From an uncultured Streptomyces sp. (lineage in GTDB: Bacteria; Actinomycetota; Actinomycetes; Streptomycetales; Streptomycetaceae): DNA of 6,993 nucleotides. The translations under genes and the position numbers were made by a program. Below are positions 1-5,379 of this stretch, piece by piece (positions within the stretch are counted from its first letter, which is position 1; the number at the start of each line of letters is the position of its first letter). The stretch spans positions 1 to 6,993 of the forward strand of contig CAMLJW010000284.1 of assembly GCA_946480485.1 (NCBI GenBank). The letters run 5' to 3'. Below the pieces are notes generated by a model that ran no database searches, was not told where the DNA came from, and worked only from the letters and a program-made list of their open reading frames with translations.

Positions 1-72
1 CACGTCGACCCGCACCCGCTCCTGCCCCGGCACGGCCCGGACCGGGGGCCGGCGGGCCGGGAGTGCCGCTGA
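1..72 (+). CDS. C-terminal end of an upstream gene (partial)
   Basis: Frame 1 is open from the window edge to a TGA at 70-72, and all 23 sense codons end in G or C, as expected for Streptomyces coding DNA. Frame 3 has several A- or T-ending codons here, and frame 2 is also open, so the call rests on codon bias alone. The visible tail reads HVDPHPLLPRHGPDRGPAGR and then a few more residues; it is rich in Pro, Arg and Gly and has no recognisable motif. The stop lies 16 bases before the preferred start of the next gene, which would fit co-transcription. Function unknown. Confidence 0.42.
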   Translation, partial: HVDPHPLLPRHGPDRGPAGRECR

Positions 73-88
73 GGGAGCGGTGCGGGAG

Positions 89-466
89 ATGCCCGAGGCG
101 ACCCGCATGGCCGAGGAGATCCAAGGCGCGGTGACCAGGGAGGAAGACCTGCCCATCGCCCGCTTCAGCCAACTCGGCGCCGACGAGATCGAGCGGCGGA
201 TCCGCTCGCTGTCCCAGTCGGATCTGACGGTGATCGAGGGCTACGAGCGCACCCACGCCAACCGGCCCGGTGTCCTGCAGGCCGTCGAGCGACTGCGCGC
301 CGGCGAGCCCTGGCCCGGCTACGACACCACGGAGCCGAGCCGGATCGTGGACCGGCTGCGGGATGTACCCGTCGGCGTGGCCCGTCTGGTGCTGGACTAC
401 GAGCGGCGCCACCGCGGGCGCGCGACGGTCATCTCCGCCGCCGAAACACGGGTCCCGGCGTCGTAG
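89..466 (+). CDS. Small tandem-duplicated helical protein (DUF8129-like, 'YERxHxxR' modules)
   Basis: This is a soluble acidic/basic mixed protein of about 125 residues with no signal peptide or membrane segment. Numbering from a GTG at 80, it has two copies of one module. Copy 1 (about 24-75) runs LPIARF, IERRIRSL, YERTHANR. Copy 2 (about 78-124) runs PGY, IVDRLRDV, YERRHRGR. They align without gaps at an offset of 52 residues. The pattern of a short acidic LPI lead, a helix, then YE(R)xHxxRxxVL resembles a small actinobacterial domain (DUF8129 type, also found in mycobacterial lipid-droplet-associated proteins). That link is from memory, and no biochemical role can be inferred. Start choice: GTG at 80 is only two bases after GGAG (74-77). 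ATG at 89 has that GGAG 11 bases upstream, and ATG at 107 has GAGG (95-98) eight bases upstream. All three keep the whole domain. The stop codon lies inside the first copy of the repeat at 462-620. Confidence 0.75.
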   Translation: MPEATRMAEEIQGAVTREEDLPIARFSQLGADEIERRIRSLSQSDLTVIEGYERTHANRPGVLQAVERLRAGEPWPGYDTTEPSRIVDRLRDVPVGVARLVLDYERRHRGRATVISAAETRVPAS

Positions 467-620
467 TCGCGCCCCCGCGCCGTAGTCGCGTCCCCGCGCC
501 GTCTCGAGGCGGGGACGTAGTCGCGTGCCCGCGCCGTCCCGAGGTACCCGGGGTCGGCGCGTCCGCGTGTCGTAGTCGCGTGCCCGCGCTCCCGTTGGAC
601 GGAAATCTGCCGTAGCCGCG
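462..620 (+). repeat. Five-copy G+C-rich interspersed repeat, core CGTAGTCGCG
   Basis: The ten-base core CGTAGTCGCG occurs exactly at 462, 481, 516 and 571, and with one change (CGTAGCCGCG) at 611. The first four copies continue into a shared (T/C)(G/C)CCCGCGC tail, making units of about 19-22 bases. Spacing is irregular (19, 35, 55 and 40 bases), so this is not a simple tandem array. The first copy includes the TAG stop of the preceding gene. The repeat falls in the gap before the PucR gene. It could be a multi-site protein target, an RNA structural element or slipped-strand residue; nothing visible decides between these. Confidence 0.8.
490..516 (+). terminator. Candidate terminator hairpin after the small gene
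   Basis: GTCCCCGC (490-497) and GCGGGGAC (509-516) form a perfect 8-bp stem with an 11-base loop, 24 bases after the stop at 466. There is no U tract, which is usual for actinomycete terminators. The stem uses part of repeat unit 2 and the first base of unit 3, so it may be a by-product of the repeats rather than a dedicated terminator. Confidence 0.4.
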
Positions 621-653
621 CTGGGGCCCACCAGACCTGCACCATACCCAGTG

Positions 654-670
654 CCGGGCCCGTCGCCCGG
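654..670 (+). promoter_or_regulatory. Inverted repeat upstream of the PucR gene
   Basis: CCGGGC (654-659) and GCCCGG (665-670) are perfect inverted repeats separated by five bases, 49 bases before the PucR start. It could be an autoregulatory operator, but short G+C palindromes are common in this base composition. No convincing -35/-10 pair was found in this gap. Confidence 0.2.
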
Positions 671-718
671 GCGGATAGCATCAGGGTTTCGGCGTGGCTC
701 CCAGTAGAGGCGACGATC

Positions 719-2350
719 ATGGATCCGGCCGCGGTACCTCCGCCCACAGGGGGCATCAGCCTGCGCCAGTTGCTGATGGCCCTGGGAGACTCGCTGGTCG
801 AGGTGCAGGCCGCTCCCGCCGGACTGGACGTCGCGATCCGCGGCGTCGCCCTGCTCGACCCCGAGGACCCGCCGACCGCTCATCCGGGCAAGCTCATCCT
901 CGTCATCGGTGCCCGTGGCCGAGCGGCGTTTCCCGCGCTGCGGGCCGCCGGGCGCGACCGGGCCGCCGCCGTCGTGGTCAAGCTGGACGGTCCGGGCCAG
1001 GCCGCGGCCCTCGGCGAGACCGCCGCCGAGGCCGGGGTCGCCCTGCTCTCTTTGCGCAGCGAAGCGCGTTGGGAAGAGGTGAACGCGCTGGCTCGCGCCG
1101 CCCTCGACGACGCGCCGCCGGACCACCCCGGCGAAGGGGTCGAGGAGGGCGACCTGTTCTCGCTCGCCCAGACCACCGCCATCCTCACCAGCGGCATCGT
1201 CAGCATCGAGGACGCCGCCCACCGGGTGCTGGCCTACTCCCGCTCCACCGACTCCGACGAGATCGACGATTTGCGGCGGCGTTCCATCCTCGGCTGGCAG
1301 GGACCGGAGGCGTATCTGGCGAAGCTGCGTGAGTGGGGCGTGTTCCAGCACCTGCACGCCAGTGACGAGGTGATCGGTATCAACAGCCACCCCGAGCTGG
1401 GGATCCGCCGCCGGCTCGCCGTGGCCATCCGGTCCGGAGACCGTCAACTGGGGACCATCTGGGTGCAGGAGGGCTCGACGCCGCTGTCCCCACACTCGGA
1501 CCGGGCAATGCTGGGTGCCGCCCGGGTCGCCGCGCACCACCTGGTACGCCGCCGCAGGGCGCTCTCGGAGGACCTGACGCTCACCCGGACCCTGCTGGCC
1601 GGACTTCTGGAGGGGAGCACCGGGCCACAGCCGCTGGCCACCCACCTGGGATACGACGTGACCCGCCCGGCGGCCGTCCTGGGCTTCTCGCACGGGACCG
1701 CGGAGACGGTCGCGGCACCGGAGCTGACCTACAGCGAGGTCACCAATCTGGTCTCCGTGCACATCGCCGCCCGGCACCACAGCGCACTGGTCACTCAGGT
1801 CGATCCGCATATCTACGTGCTCCTGCCCCAACTGCCCCGCAGCATCGACACCGACACCCTGCGCGGATGGGGCCAGGAGATCATCGAGGCCGCACGCCGC
1901 CACCTGGGGCTGCCGCTGCGCGGCTCGGTCGGTTGCGTGGTGTCCGGGCTCGGGGATGTCCCGGAGTCTCGCCGGGAGGCCGACCGCATCCTCGACGCCA
2001 TGGTGGGCGCCGGCGTGTCCGCCGCGGTCGCCGCGTTGCCGGACATCCAGGCGGAAGTACTGGTCAGCGAAATGCTGACGCTGCTTTCCGCTCATACCGA
2101 GATACGGGATCCACGGCTGACCGCCCTGGTCTCGCACGACAGCCGGCACCAGGGCCGGCTGGCCGAGTCCCTGCTGACCTACCTGAACTCCTTCGGTGAC
2201 GTACGGGCGGCCGCGGCCCAGCTGCATGTGCACCCCAACACGCTGCGCTATCGCATTCGCCGGGCCGAGGAGCTGACCGGTCTCGATCTCAGCCGTCCTG
2301 ACCAGCGTCTGCTTGCCATGCTCCAGTTGCGGCTTCCGCCCACCAACTGA
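719..2350 (+). CDS. PucR-family transcriptional regulator
   Basis: This 543-residue cytoplasmic regulator has the usual actinobacterial PucR architecture. Residues about 12-125 match the N-terminal purine-catabolism-regulator-type sensing domain. About 140-285 is a GAF-like region (DLFSLAQ, then IEDAAHRVLAYS, then RRRSILG). About 285-410 is the CdaR/GGDEF-like linker domain starting near LSEDLTLTRTLLAGLLEG. Residues 481-540 are the PucR C-terminal helix-turn-helix, with the signature DVRAAAAQLHVHPNTLRYRI and then RRAEELTGLDLS. The start is supported by AGAGG at 706-710, eight bases before the ATG. Family members sense small molecules linked to nitrogen metabolism (allantoin, GABA, polyamines, proline in various bacteria); the ligand here cannot be read. 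The next gene, 367 bases downstream on the same strand, is a GabP-like permease and is the most likely target. No frameshift or missing domain is seen. Confidence 0.93.
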   Translation: MDPAAVPPPTGGISLRQLLMALGDSLVEVQAAPAGLDVAIRGVALLDPEDPPTAHPGKLILVIGARGRAAFPALRAAGRDRAAAVVVKLDGPGQAAALGETAAEAGVALLSLRSEARWEEVNALARAALDDAPPDHPGEGVEEGDLFSLAQTTAILTSGIVSIEDAAHRVLAYSRSTDSDEIDDLRRRSILGWQGPEAYLAKLREWGVFQHLHASDEVIGINSHPELGIRRRLAVAIRSGDRQLGTIWVQEGSTPLSPHSDRAMLGAARVAAHHLVRRRRALSEDLTLTRTLLAGLLEGSTGPQPLATHLGYDVTRPAAVLGFSHGTAETVAAPELTYSEVTNLVSVHIAARHHSALVTQVDPHIYVLLPQLPRSIDTDTLRGWGQEIIEAARRHLGLPLRGSVGCVVSGLGDVPESRREADRILDAMVGAGVSAAVAALPDIQAEVLVSEMLTLLSAHTEIRDPRLTALVSHDSRHQGRLAESLLTYLNSFGDVRAAAAQLHVHPNTLRYRIRRAEELTGLDLSRPDQRLLAMLQLRLPPTN

Positions 2351-2368
2351 CCGCGACTCCGCATTGGC

Positions 2369-2382
2369 CGGTCGTACAACCG
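2369..2382. promoter_or_regulatory. 14-bp near-palindrome just after the PucR gene
   Basis: CGGTCGTACAACCG is symmetric about the central GTAC, with six of seven base pairs matching. It lies 19 bases past the PucR stop, at the start of the gabP leader. A dimeric regulator could bind it; a chance palindrome cannot be excluded. Confidence 0.3.
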
Positions 2383-2393
2383 TTCATGGATGA

Positions 2394-2413
2394 GTTTGTC
2401 GTCTCCTACAAAC
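2394..2413. promoter_or_regulatory. GTTTGT/ACAAAC inverted repeat
   Basis: GTTTGT (2394-2399) and ACAAAC (2408-2413) are perfect inverted repeats with an eight-base spacer. The A+T-rich arms stand out against the surrounding G+C, which makes chance less likely than for the G+C palindromes elsewhere. As RNA it would be a weak hairpin, so an operator is more plausible than a terminator. Confidence 0.4.
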
Positions 2414-2438
2414 ACCTCTCCCCATGACGCCTCATACG

Positions 2439-2469
2439 CTTGCGCAAATCAATTTCCGCAAGTGATACG
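2439..2469 (+). promoter_or_regulatory. Candidate gabP promoter with overlapping operator
   Basis: CTTGCG (2439-2444) and CGCAAG (2457-2462) form a perfect inverted repeat spanning 24 bp, and TTGCGCAA (2440-2447) is itself palindromic. TTGCGC at 2440-2445 followed by GATACG at 2464-2469, 18 bases apart, is a loose match to a housekeeping promoter. If it is real, the inverted repeat covers the -35 box and spacer, the classic position for a repressor. A further half-site, CTTGCGG, recurs at 2564-2570. The start of transcription would then leave a leader of about 240 bases before gabP. Confidence 0.35.
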
Positions 2470-2471
2470 GC

Positions 2472-2490
2472 CGTCTCCCACGGGGAGACG
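2472..2490 (+). terminator. 8-bp hairpin in the gabP leader
   Basis: CGTCTCCC (2472-2479) and GGGAGACG (2483-2490) form a perfect 8-bp stem with a three-base ACG loop. It lies 121 bases after the PucR stop and 227 bases before gabP. It may end the PucR transcript, or, if transcription starts near 2475, sit at the 5' end of the gabP leader. No U tract follows. Confidence 0.4.
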
Positions 2491-2511
2491 AAGCGAAGCG
2501 CGGACGTAGCT

Positions 2512-2525
2512 GTGACAACCGTCAC
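2512..2525. promoter_or_regulatory. GTGAC/GTCAC inverted repeat
   Basis: GTGAC (2512-2516) and GTCAC (2521-2525) are separated by four bases, followed closely by an A+T-richer stretch and the palindrome ATCCGGAT (2535-2542). It could be an operator. It is short enough to arise by chance. Confidence 0.25.
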
Positions 2526-2583
2526 CGTTACAAAATCCGGATACCGTGCCCGTTCCGTGAAGGCTTGCGGGAATGTCAGGACC

Positions 2584-2721
2584 ATGACCGCCCCCGCTCC
2601 GCGCATGCCCGGCCTGCTTGCCACACCACCGAATCGACCCGATGGATCCGAATCCGACCGATCCGACCGATCTGGCGCTCCCCAGACGGCCCTCCCAACC
2701 ACCCAATGGATGTCGACATGA
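2584..2721 (+). other. Possible leader reading frame ending on the gabP start codon
   Basis: An ATG at 2584 opens a 45-codon frame that stops with TGA at 2719-2721, overlapping the gabP ATG at 2718-2720 as ATGA. The frame extends open upstream to about 2440 with other possible starts. Only about 64% of its codons end in G or C, far below the neighbouring genes, so its peptide (rich in Asp, Ser, Arg and Pro) is unlikely to be a selected protein. GGGA at 2569-2572 is 11 bases upstream of the ATG and is a weak ribosome site. It is reported because gabP has no good ribosome site of its own and ATGA overlaps commonly couple translation. Confidence 0.2.
2644..2672 (+). repeat. 9-bp tandem repeat upstream of gabP
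   Basis: ATCCGACCG occurs twice in tandem (2652-2660 and 2661-2669), flanked by partial copies GATCCGA (2645-2651) and GATC (2669-2672). It ends about 46 bases before the gabP ATG, inside the leader. Direct repeats in this position may bind a regulator or reflect replication slippage. Confidence 0.6.
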
Positions 2722-4178
2722 CTACACGTCCCCATGATTCTCTGGCCCCCGCCACCGATCCGCCGACAGGCGGCCAGACTCCGGAGCAGCCAGGTCTGCA
2801 GGCCGGTCTGAAGAATCGCCATCTCTCCATGATCGCCATCGGCGGGGTGATCGGCGCCGGTCTCTTCGTGGGCTCCGCCTCCGGTATCGCCGCCGCCGGG
2901 CCCGGCATCCTGCTGTCGTACGCGCTGGTCGGCGCCCTGGTCGTCTTCGTGATGCGGATGCTCGGCGAGATGGCCGCGGCCAACCCGTCCTCCGGCTCCT
3001 TCTCCGCCTACGCGGACCGGGCGCTGGGACGCTGGGCCGGGTTCTCGATCGGCTGGCTGTACTGGTTCTTCTGGGTCGTAGTGCTCGCCGTTGAGGCGAC
3101 GGCGGGTGCGGTGATCCTGGAGGCGTGGGTGCCGGCCGTTCCGCAGTGGGCCTGGGCGCTGATTGTGATGATGCTCCTCACCGTCGCGAACCTGGTCTCG
3201 GTCGGCTCCTTCGGCGAGTTCGAGTTCTGGTTCGCCGGCATCAAGGTCGTGGCCATCGCGGGCTTCATCCTCCTCGGCGGCCTGTCGATCTTCGGTGTGC
3301 TGCCCGGCTCCGACCATGCCGCGACGGGGTTCGGCAACCTCACCGCTCACGGCGGCTTCCTGCCGAACGGGCCCGGCGCGATCCTCACCGGCGTCCTGCT
3401 GGTCGTGTTCTCCTTCATGGGTAGTGAGATCGTCACCCTCGCCGCCGGTGAGGCCCCGGACGCGCGGCAGGCGGTCGCCAAGGCCACCAGGAGCGTGATC
3501 TGGCGGGTCGGCGTCTTCTACCTCGGCTCGATCCTCGTCGTGGTGGCCCTGCTGCCGTGGAACGACCCCTCGATCGCCAAGAAGGGCTCGTACGTCGCGG
3601 CCCTCGACTCGATCGGCATCCCGCACGCCGGCCAGATCATGAACTTCATCGTGCTGACCGCCGTGCTGTCCTGTCTCAACTCCGGCCTCTACACCGCGTC
3701 CCGAATGGCCTTCTCCCTCGGGCAGCGCAGCGACGCCCCGCAGGCCTTCGCCCGGACGAACACCCGGGGTGTCCCGCAGGCCGCGATCCTGGCCTCCGTG
3801 GCCTTCGGCTTCGTGGCGGTGGGCTTCAACTACCTGTGGCCGGACACGGTCTTCCAGTTCCTGCTGAACTCCTCGGGCGCGGTCGCGCTCTTCGTGTGGC
3901 TGGTCATCTGCTTCACGCAGCTGAAGATGCGGGGCATCATCCTGCGCGAGAGCCCGGAGAAGCTGGTCATCAAGATGTGGCTGTTCCCGTATCTGACGTG
4001 GGCGACGATCGCGATGATCTCGTTCGTGCTCCTCTACATGCTTACCGACGACAAGGAGGGCGGCGGCCGGAGCCAGGTGCTGCTCTCGCTGCTCGTTGCC
4101 GCGCTGGTGGTCGCGGTCTCGGTGGTCCGGGATCGGGCCCGCCGAACCGACACCGAGGACACGGTGGCGACCCGGTAG
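2718..4178 (+). CDS. gabP: GABA permease-like amino-acid transporter (APC superfamily)
   Basis: This 486-residue integral membrane protein is predicted to have 12 helices and imports GABA or a related amino acid by cation symport. A soluble head of about 30 residues is followed by helix 1 with GGVIGAGLFVGS (42-53). Landmarks shared with E. coli GabP, recalled from memory, are GRWAGFSIGWLYW (104-116), FGEFEFW (165-171), FSFMGSEIVTLAAGE (231-245) leading into the amphipathic loop and IWR (261-263), and SCLNSGLYTASRM (318-330). The Cys at 319 aligns with the ligand-proximal Cys300 described for E. coli GabP. Length fits the family (about 460-490). Start: ATG 2718 is chosen, with ATG 2706 four codons upstream as the alternative. 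Neither has a strong ribosome site; GGATG at 2708-2712 is the best for 2718. Related permeases for proline, asparagine or lysine share much of this pattern, so substrate is less certain than family. The adjacent PucR regulator and the palindrome-rich leader suggest inducible control. Confidence 0.88.
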   Translation: MTTRPHDSLAPATDPPTGGQTPEQPGLQAGLKNRHLSMIAIGGVIGAGLFVGSASGIAAAGPGILLSYALVGALVVFVMRMLGEMAAANPSSGSFSAYADRALGRWAGFSIGWLYWFFWVVVLAVEATAGAVILEAWVPAVPQWAWALIVMMLLTVANLVSVGSFGEFEFWFAGIKVVAIAGFILLGGLSIFGVLPGSDHAATGFGNLTAHGGFLPNGPGAILTGVLLVVFSFMGSEIVTLAAGEAPDARQAVAKATRSVIWRVGVFYLGSILVVVALLPWNDPSIAKKGSYVAALDSIGIPHAGQIMNFIVLTAVLSCLNSGLYTASRMAFSLGQRSDAPQAFARTNTRGVPQAAILASVAFGFVAVGFNYLWPDTVFQFLLNSSGAVALFVWLVICFTQLKMRGIILRESPEKLVIKMWLFPYLTWATIAMISFVLLYMLTDDKEGGGRSQVLLSLLVAALVVAVSVVRDRARRTDTEDTVATR

Positions 4179-4200
4179 TCGTTCCGCGCCCGGCGCACCC

Positions 4201-4245
4201 GCGCACCGGCGCCCGCGCCCGCCCCGGGCGCGGGCGCCGGTGCGC
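4201..4245 (+). terminator. Very strong hairpin terminator after gabP
   Basis: Bases 4201-4221 and 4225-4245 are a perfect 21-bp inverted repeat, every pair matched, with a three-base CCC loop and only one or two A:T pairs per arm. It begins 22 bases after the gabP stop. There is no U tract, as is typical in Streptomyces. The symmetry suggests a bidirectional terminator, isolating gabP from the downstream regulator. Confidence 0.85.
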
Positions 4246-4256
4246 GTGGCCGCACC

Positions 4257-4437
4257 AGGGCTTGTCTGGAGTTTCGCGTCGTCCGCCCGGAGGGCGGGCG
4301 CCGCGGCGTCTGGTGCGGTGCATCGCAAGGCGGAGGGGTCGCCCGCGTACTGGTGGGCGTATACCAGCGATCCCGACAACGCAGCGAGGCGCCGTACCAA
4401 ACGCAGCGGCGCAGGCAGGAAACTCCAGACAGTCCCT
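4257..4437. mobile_element. 181-bp MITE-like foldback element
   Basis: The left end AGGGCTTGTCTGGAGTTTC (4257-4275) is the reverse complement of the right end GAAACTCCAGACAGTCCCT (4419-4437) at 17 of 19 positions. A second pair of arms, 4298-4326 against 4384-4412, matches at 23 of 29, and complementarity continues inward (4333-4342 with 4367-4375; CTGGT 4350-4354 with ACCAG 4363-4367). The whole segment is thus one long imperfect hairpin around a short centre. It is too small for a transposase and has no convincing gene, which fits a miniature inverted-repeat element moved in trans. No target-site duplication is evident (flanks ACC and AAG), so insertion may be old. It lies between the gabP terminator and the IclR gene, its right end 82 bases before that start. 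The interior resembles sequence I recall as recurring in Streptomyces genomes, but this is unverified. Confidence 0.72.
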
Positions 4438-4476
4438 AAGTCGCGAACCGCCACGCACATTTTGCCCGCGGACCCA

Positions 4477-4512
4477 CGCACGCCTTGCGTGCGCCGTGCG
4501 CCCGGCGCACGC
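4477..4512. promoter_or_regulatory. Nested inverted repeats before the IclR gene (candidate operator)
   Basis: CGCACGC (4477-4483) and GCGTGCG (4487-4493) form a 7-bp inverted repeat with spacer CTT. GCGTGCGCC (4487-4495) and GGCGCACGC (4504-4512) form a 9-bp one with an eight-base spacer. The middle arm is shared, so two mutually exclusive hairpins or a three-half-site operator are possible. The last arm ends seven bases before the ATG at 4520. IclR-family proteins commonly repress their own genes through palindromes in this position, so autoregulation is the favoured reading. Confidence 0.5.
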
Positions 4513-4519
4513 TGGTGGT

Positions 4520-5278
4520 ATGGGTGCGCGCGACGGCCCCACGCTCATCACCTCTGTGCAGCGGGCCTTCCGGCTCCTGGAGGCGGTGAGCGCGCACGAA
4601 AACGGCGCGCCGGCGAAGCAGCTGGCACGTGAGACGGGGCTGCCCCTGGCCACCGCGTACCATCTGCTGCGGACGCTGCTCCACGACGGATACGTACGGA
4701 AGCTGGACGACGGCGGGTTCATCCTGGGCGACAGGCTGCAGACACTGCACACCTCAGGCCGAGGGCAGGCGTTGCTCAGCCGGGTCCGTCCGACGCTCGC
4801 CGCCCTGCGGGACGAACTCGCGACCGCCGCCTACCTCACCTTCTACGAGGAGGGCGAGATCCGGGTCGCCGAAATCGTCGACGGGGCCCGGGCGCCCCGG
4901 GTCGACCTCTGGGTGGGATTCGAGGACGCCGGGCACGCCACCGCGCTGGGCAAGTCCGTACTGCGAGAGCTGGACGACGAGTCCCGTAAGGACTACCTCT
5001 CCCGGCACCCCCTCGCCGACCTCACACCACGGACCATCACCCACCCTCCGGAACTGCTCCGGCGACTCGACTCCTCTCCCGTGGCCCCGGCTGTCACGGA
5101 CCTGGAGGAGTACACCCTCGGCACGGTCTGCATCGCTGTGCCCGTGTACAGCGGAAACACGCTCGGCTCGCTCGGCGTCTCACTCTCGGCGGACCGGCTC
5201 CCCCGGCTCGAGGAGATCCGGGCGCGGCTGATCCCGACCGCGAGTCGCGTGACCAGGAGCCTGTCACTCACTATCTGA
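4520..5278 (+). CDS. IclR-family transcriptional regulator
   Basis: This cytoplasmic 252-residue protein has the usual IclR length and two domains. Residues 10-71 are the N-terminal winged helix-turn-helix: LITSVQRAFRLLEAVSAHEN, then PAKQLARETGLPLATAYHLL with the recognition helix, then GYVRKLDDGGFILGDRL. Residues about 85-250 form the effector-binding domain: HATALGKSVL (139-148), DLEEYTLGTVCIAVPV (194-209) and LGSLGVSLSADR (215-226). These proteins bind DNA as dimers or tetramers and respond to small carboxylates, aromatics or sugars-derived acids; the ligand here cannot be told. The frame is open far upstream, but only from this ATG does the protein begin with a normal IclR lead. GGTGG at 4514-4518 is too close to be a good ribosome site, so translation may be weak or near-leaderless. 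Upstream lie nested inverted repeats and the MITE-like element. The gene after it encodes a phosphatase 101 bases downstream, with no obvious metabolic target nearby. Confidence 0.92.
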   Translation: MGARDGPTLITSVQRAFRLLEAVSAHENGAPAKQLARETGLPLATAYHLLRTLLHDGYVRKLDDGGFILGDRLQTLHTSGRGQALLSRVRPTLAALRDELATAAYLTFYEEGEIRVAEIVDGARAPRVDLWVGFEDAGHATALGKSVLRELDDESRKDYLSRHPLADLTPRTITHPPELLRRLDSSPVAPAVTDLEEYTLGTVCIAVPVYSGNTLGSLGVSLSADRLPRLEEIRARLIPTASRVTRSLSLTI

Positions 5279-5289
5279 AAATCCTGTTC

Positions 5290-5340
5290 TTGTGACGGCC
5301 GAACCGAACCTATTTCCTGAACGAAGCAGACATTTCAGGA
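5290..5340 (+). promoter_or_regulatory. Candidate control region of the phosphatase gene
   Basis: TCCTGAA (5315-5321) and TTCAGGA (5334-5340) are a perfect 7-bp inverted repeat with a 12-base spacer, lying 40 bases before the phosphatase ATG. TTGTGA (5290-5295) and TATTTC (5311-5316) are a possible but poorly spaced (15 bases) -35/-10 pair just upstream. The stretch is richer in A+T than its flanks, as promoters here tend to be. No terminator hairpin was seen after the IclR stop, so read-through from that gene also remains possible. Confidence 0.35.
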
Positions 5341-5379
5341 GCGCACACTCCGCGCACAGGTAAGGACTGCGGACGAAAC

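Noticed and set aside
462..620. CRISPR array
   Set aside because: The repeats are short, their spacing is irregular and far outside repeat-spacer regularity, and no cas gene is present.
397..756. A 119-codon minus-strand frame over the repeats at 462-620
   Set aside because: Its repeated RDY-type peptides simply translate the DNA repeats, it overlaps two better genes, and there is no domain or ribosome site.
2351..2717. Known riboswitch or tRNA-like element in the gabP leader
   Set aside because: No conserved riboswitch core or cloverleaf could be recognised; only simple stems are present.
4254..4440. Target-site duplication around the MITE-like element
   Set aside because: The immediate flanks (ACC and AAG) do not match; no direct repeat of 2-9 bases was found at the two ends. 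CTAA on the right has no partner on the left.
2406..4481. A 691-codon open frame on the minus strand opposite gabP
   Set aside because: It is a shadow of gabP: composition is dominated by His, Arg, Asp, Glu and Gly with no domain, and gabP on the + strand is unmistakable by motif.
3557..4519. Extending the IclR protein upstream through the gabP gene
   Set aside because: The frame is open by chance through gabP and across the terminator and MITE-like element; a normal IclR N-terminus begins at 4520.
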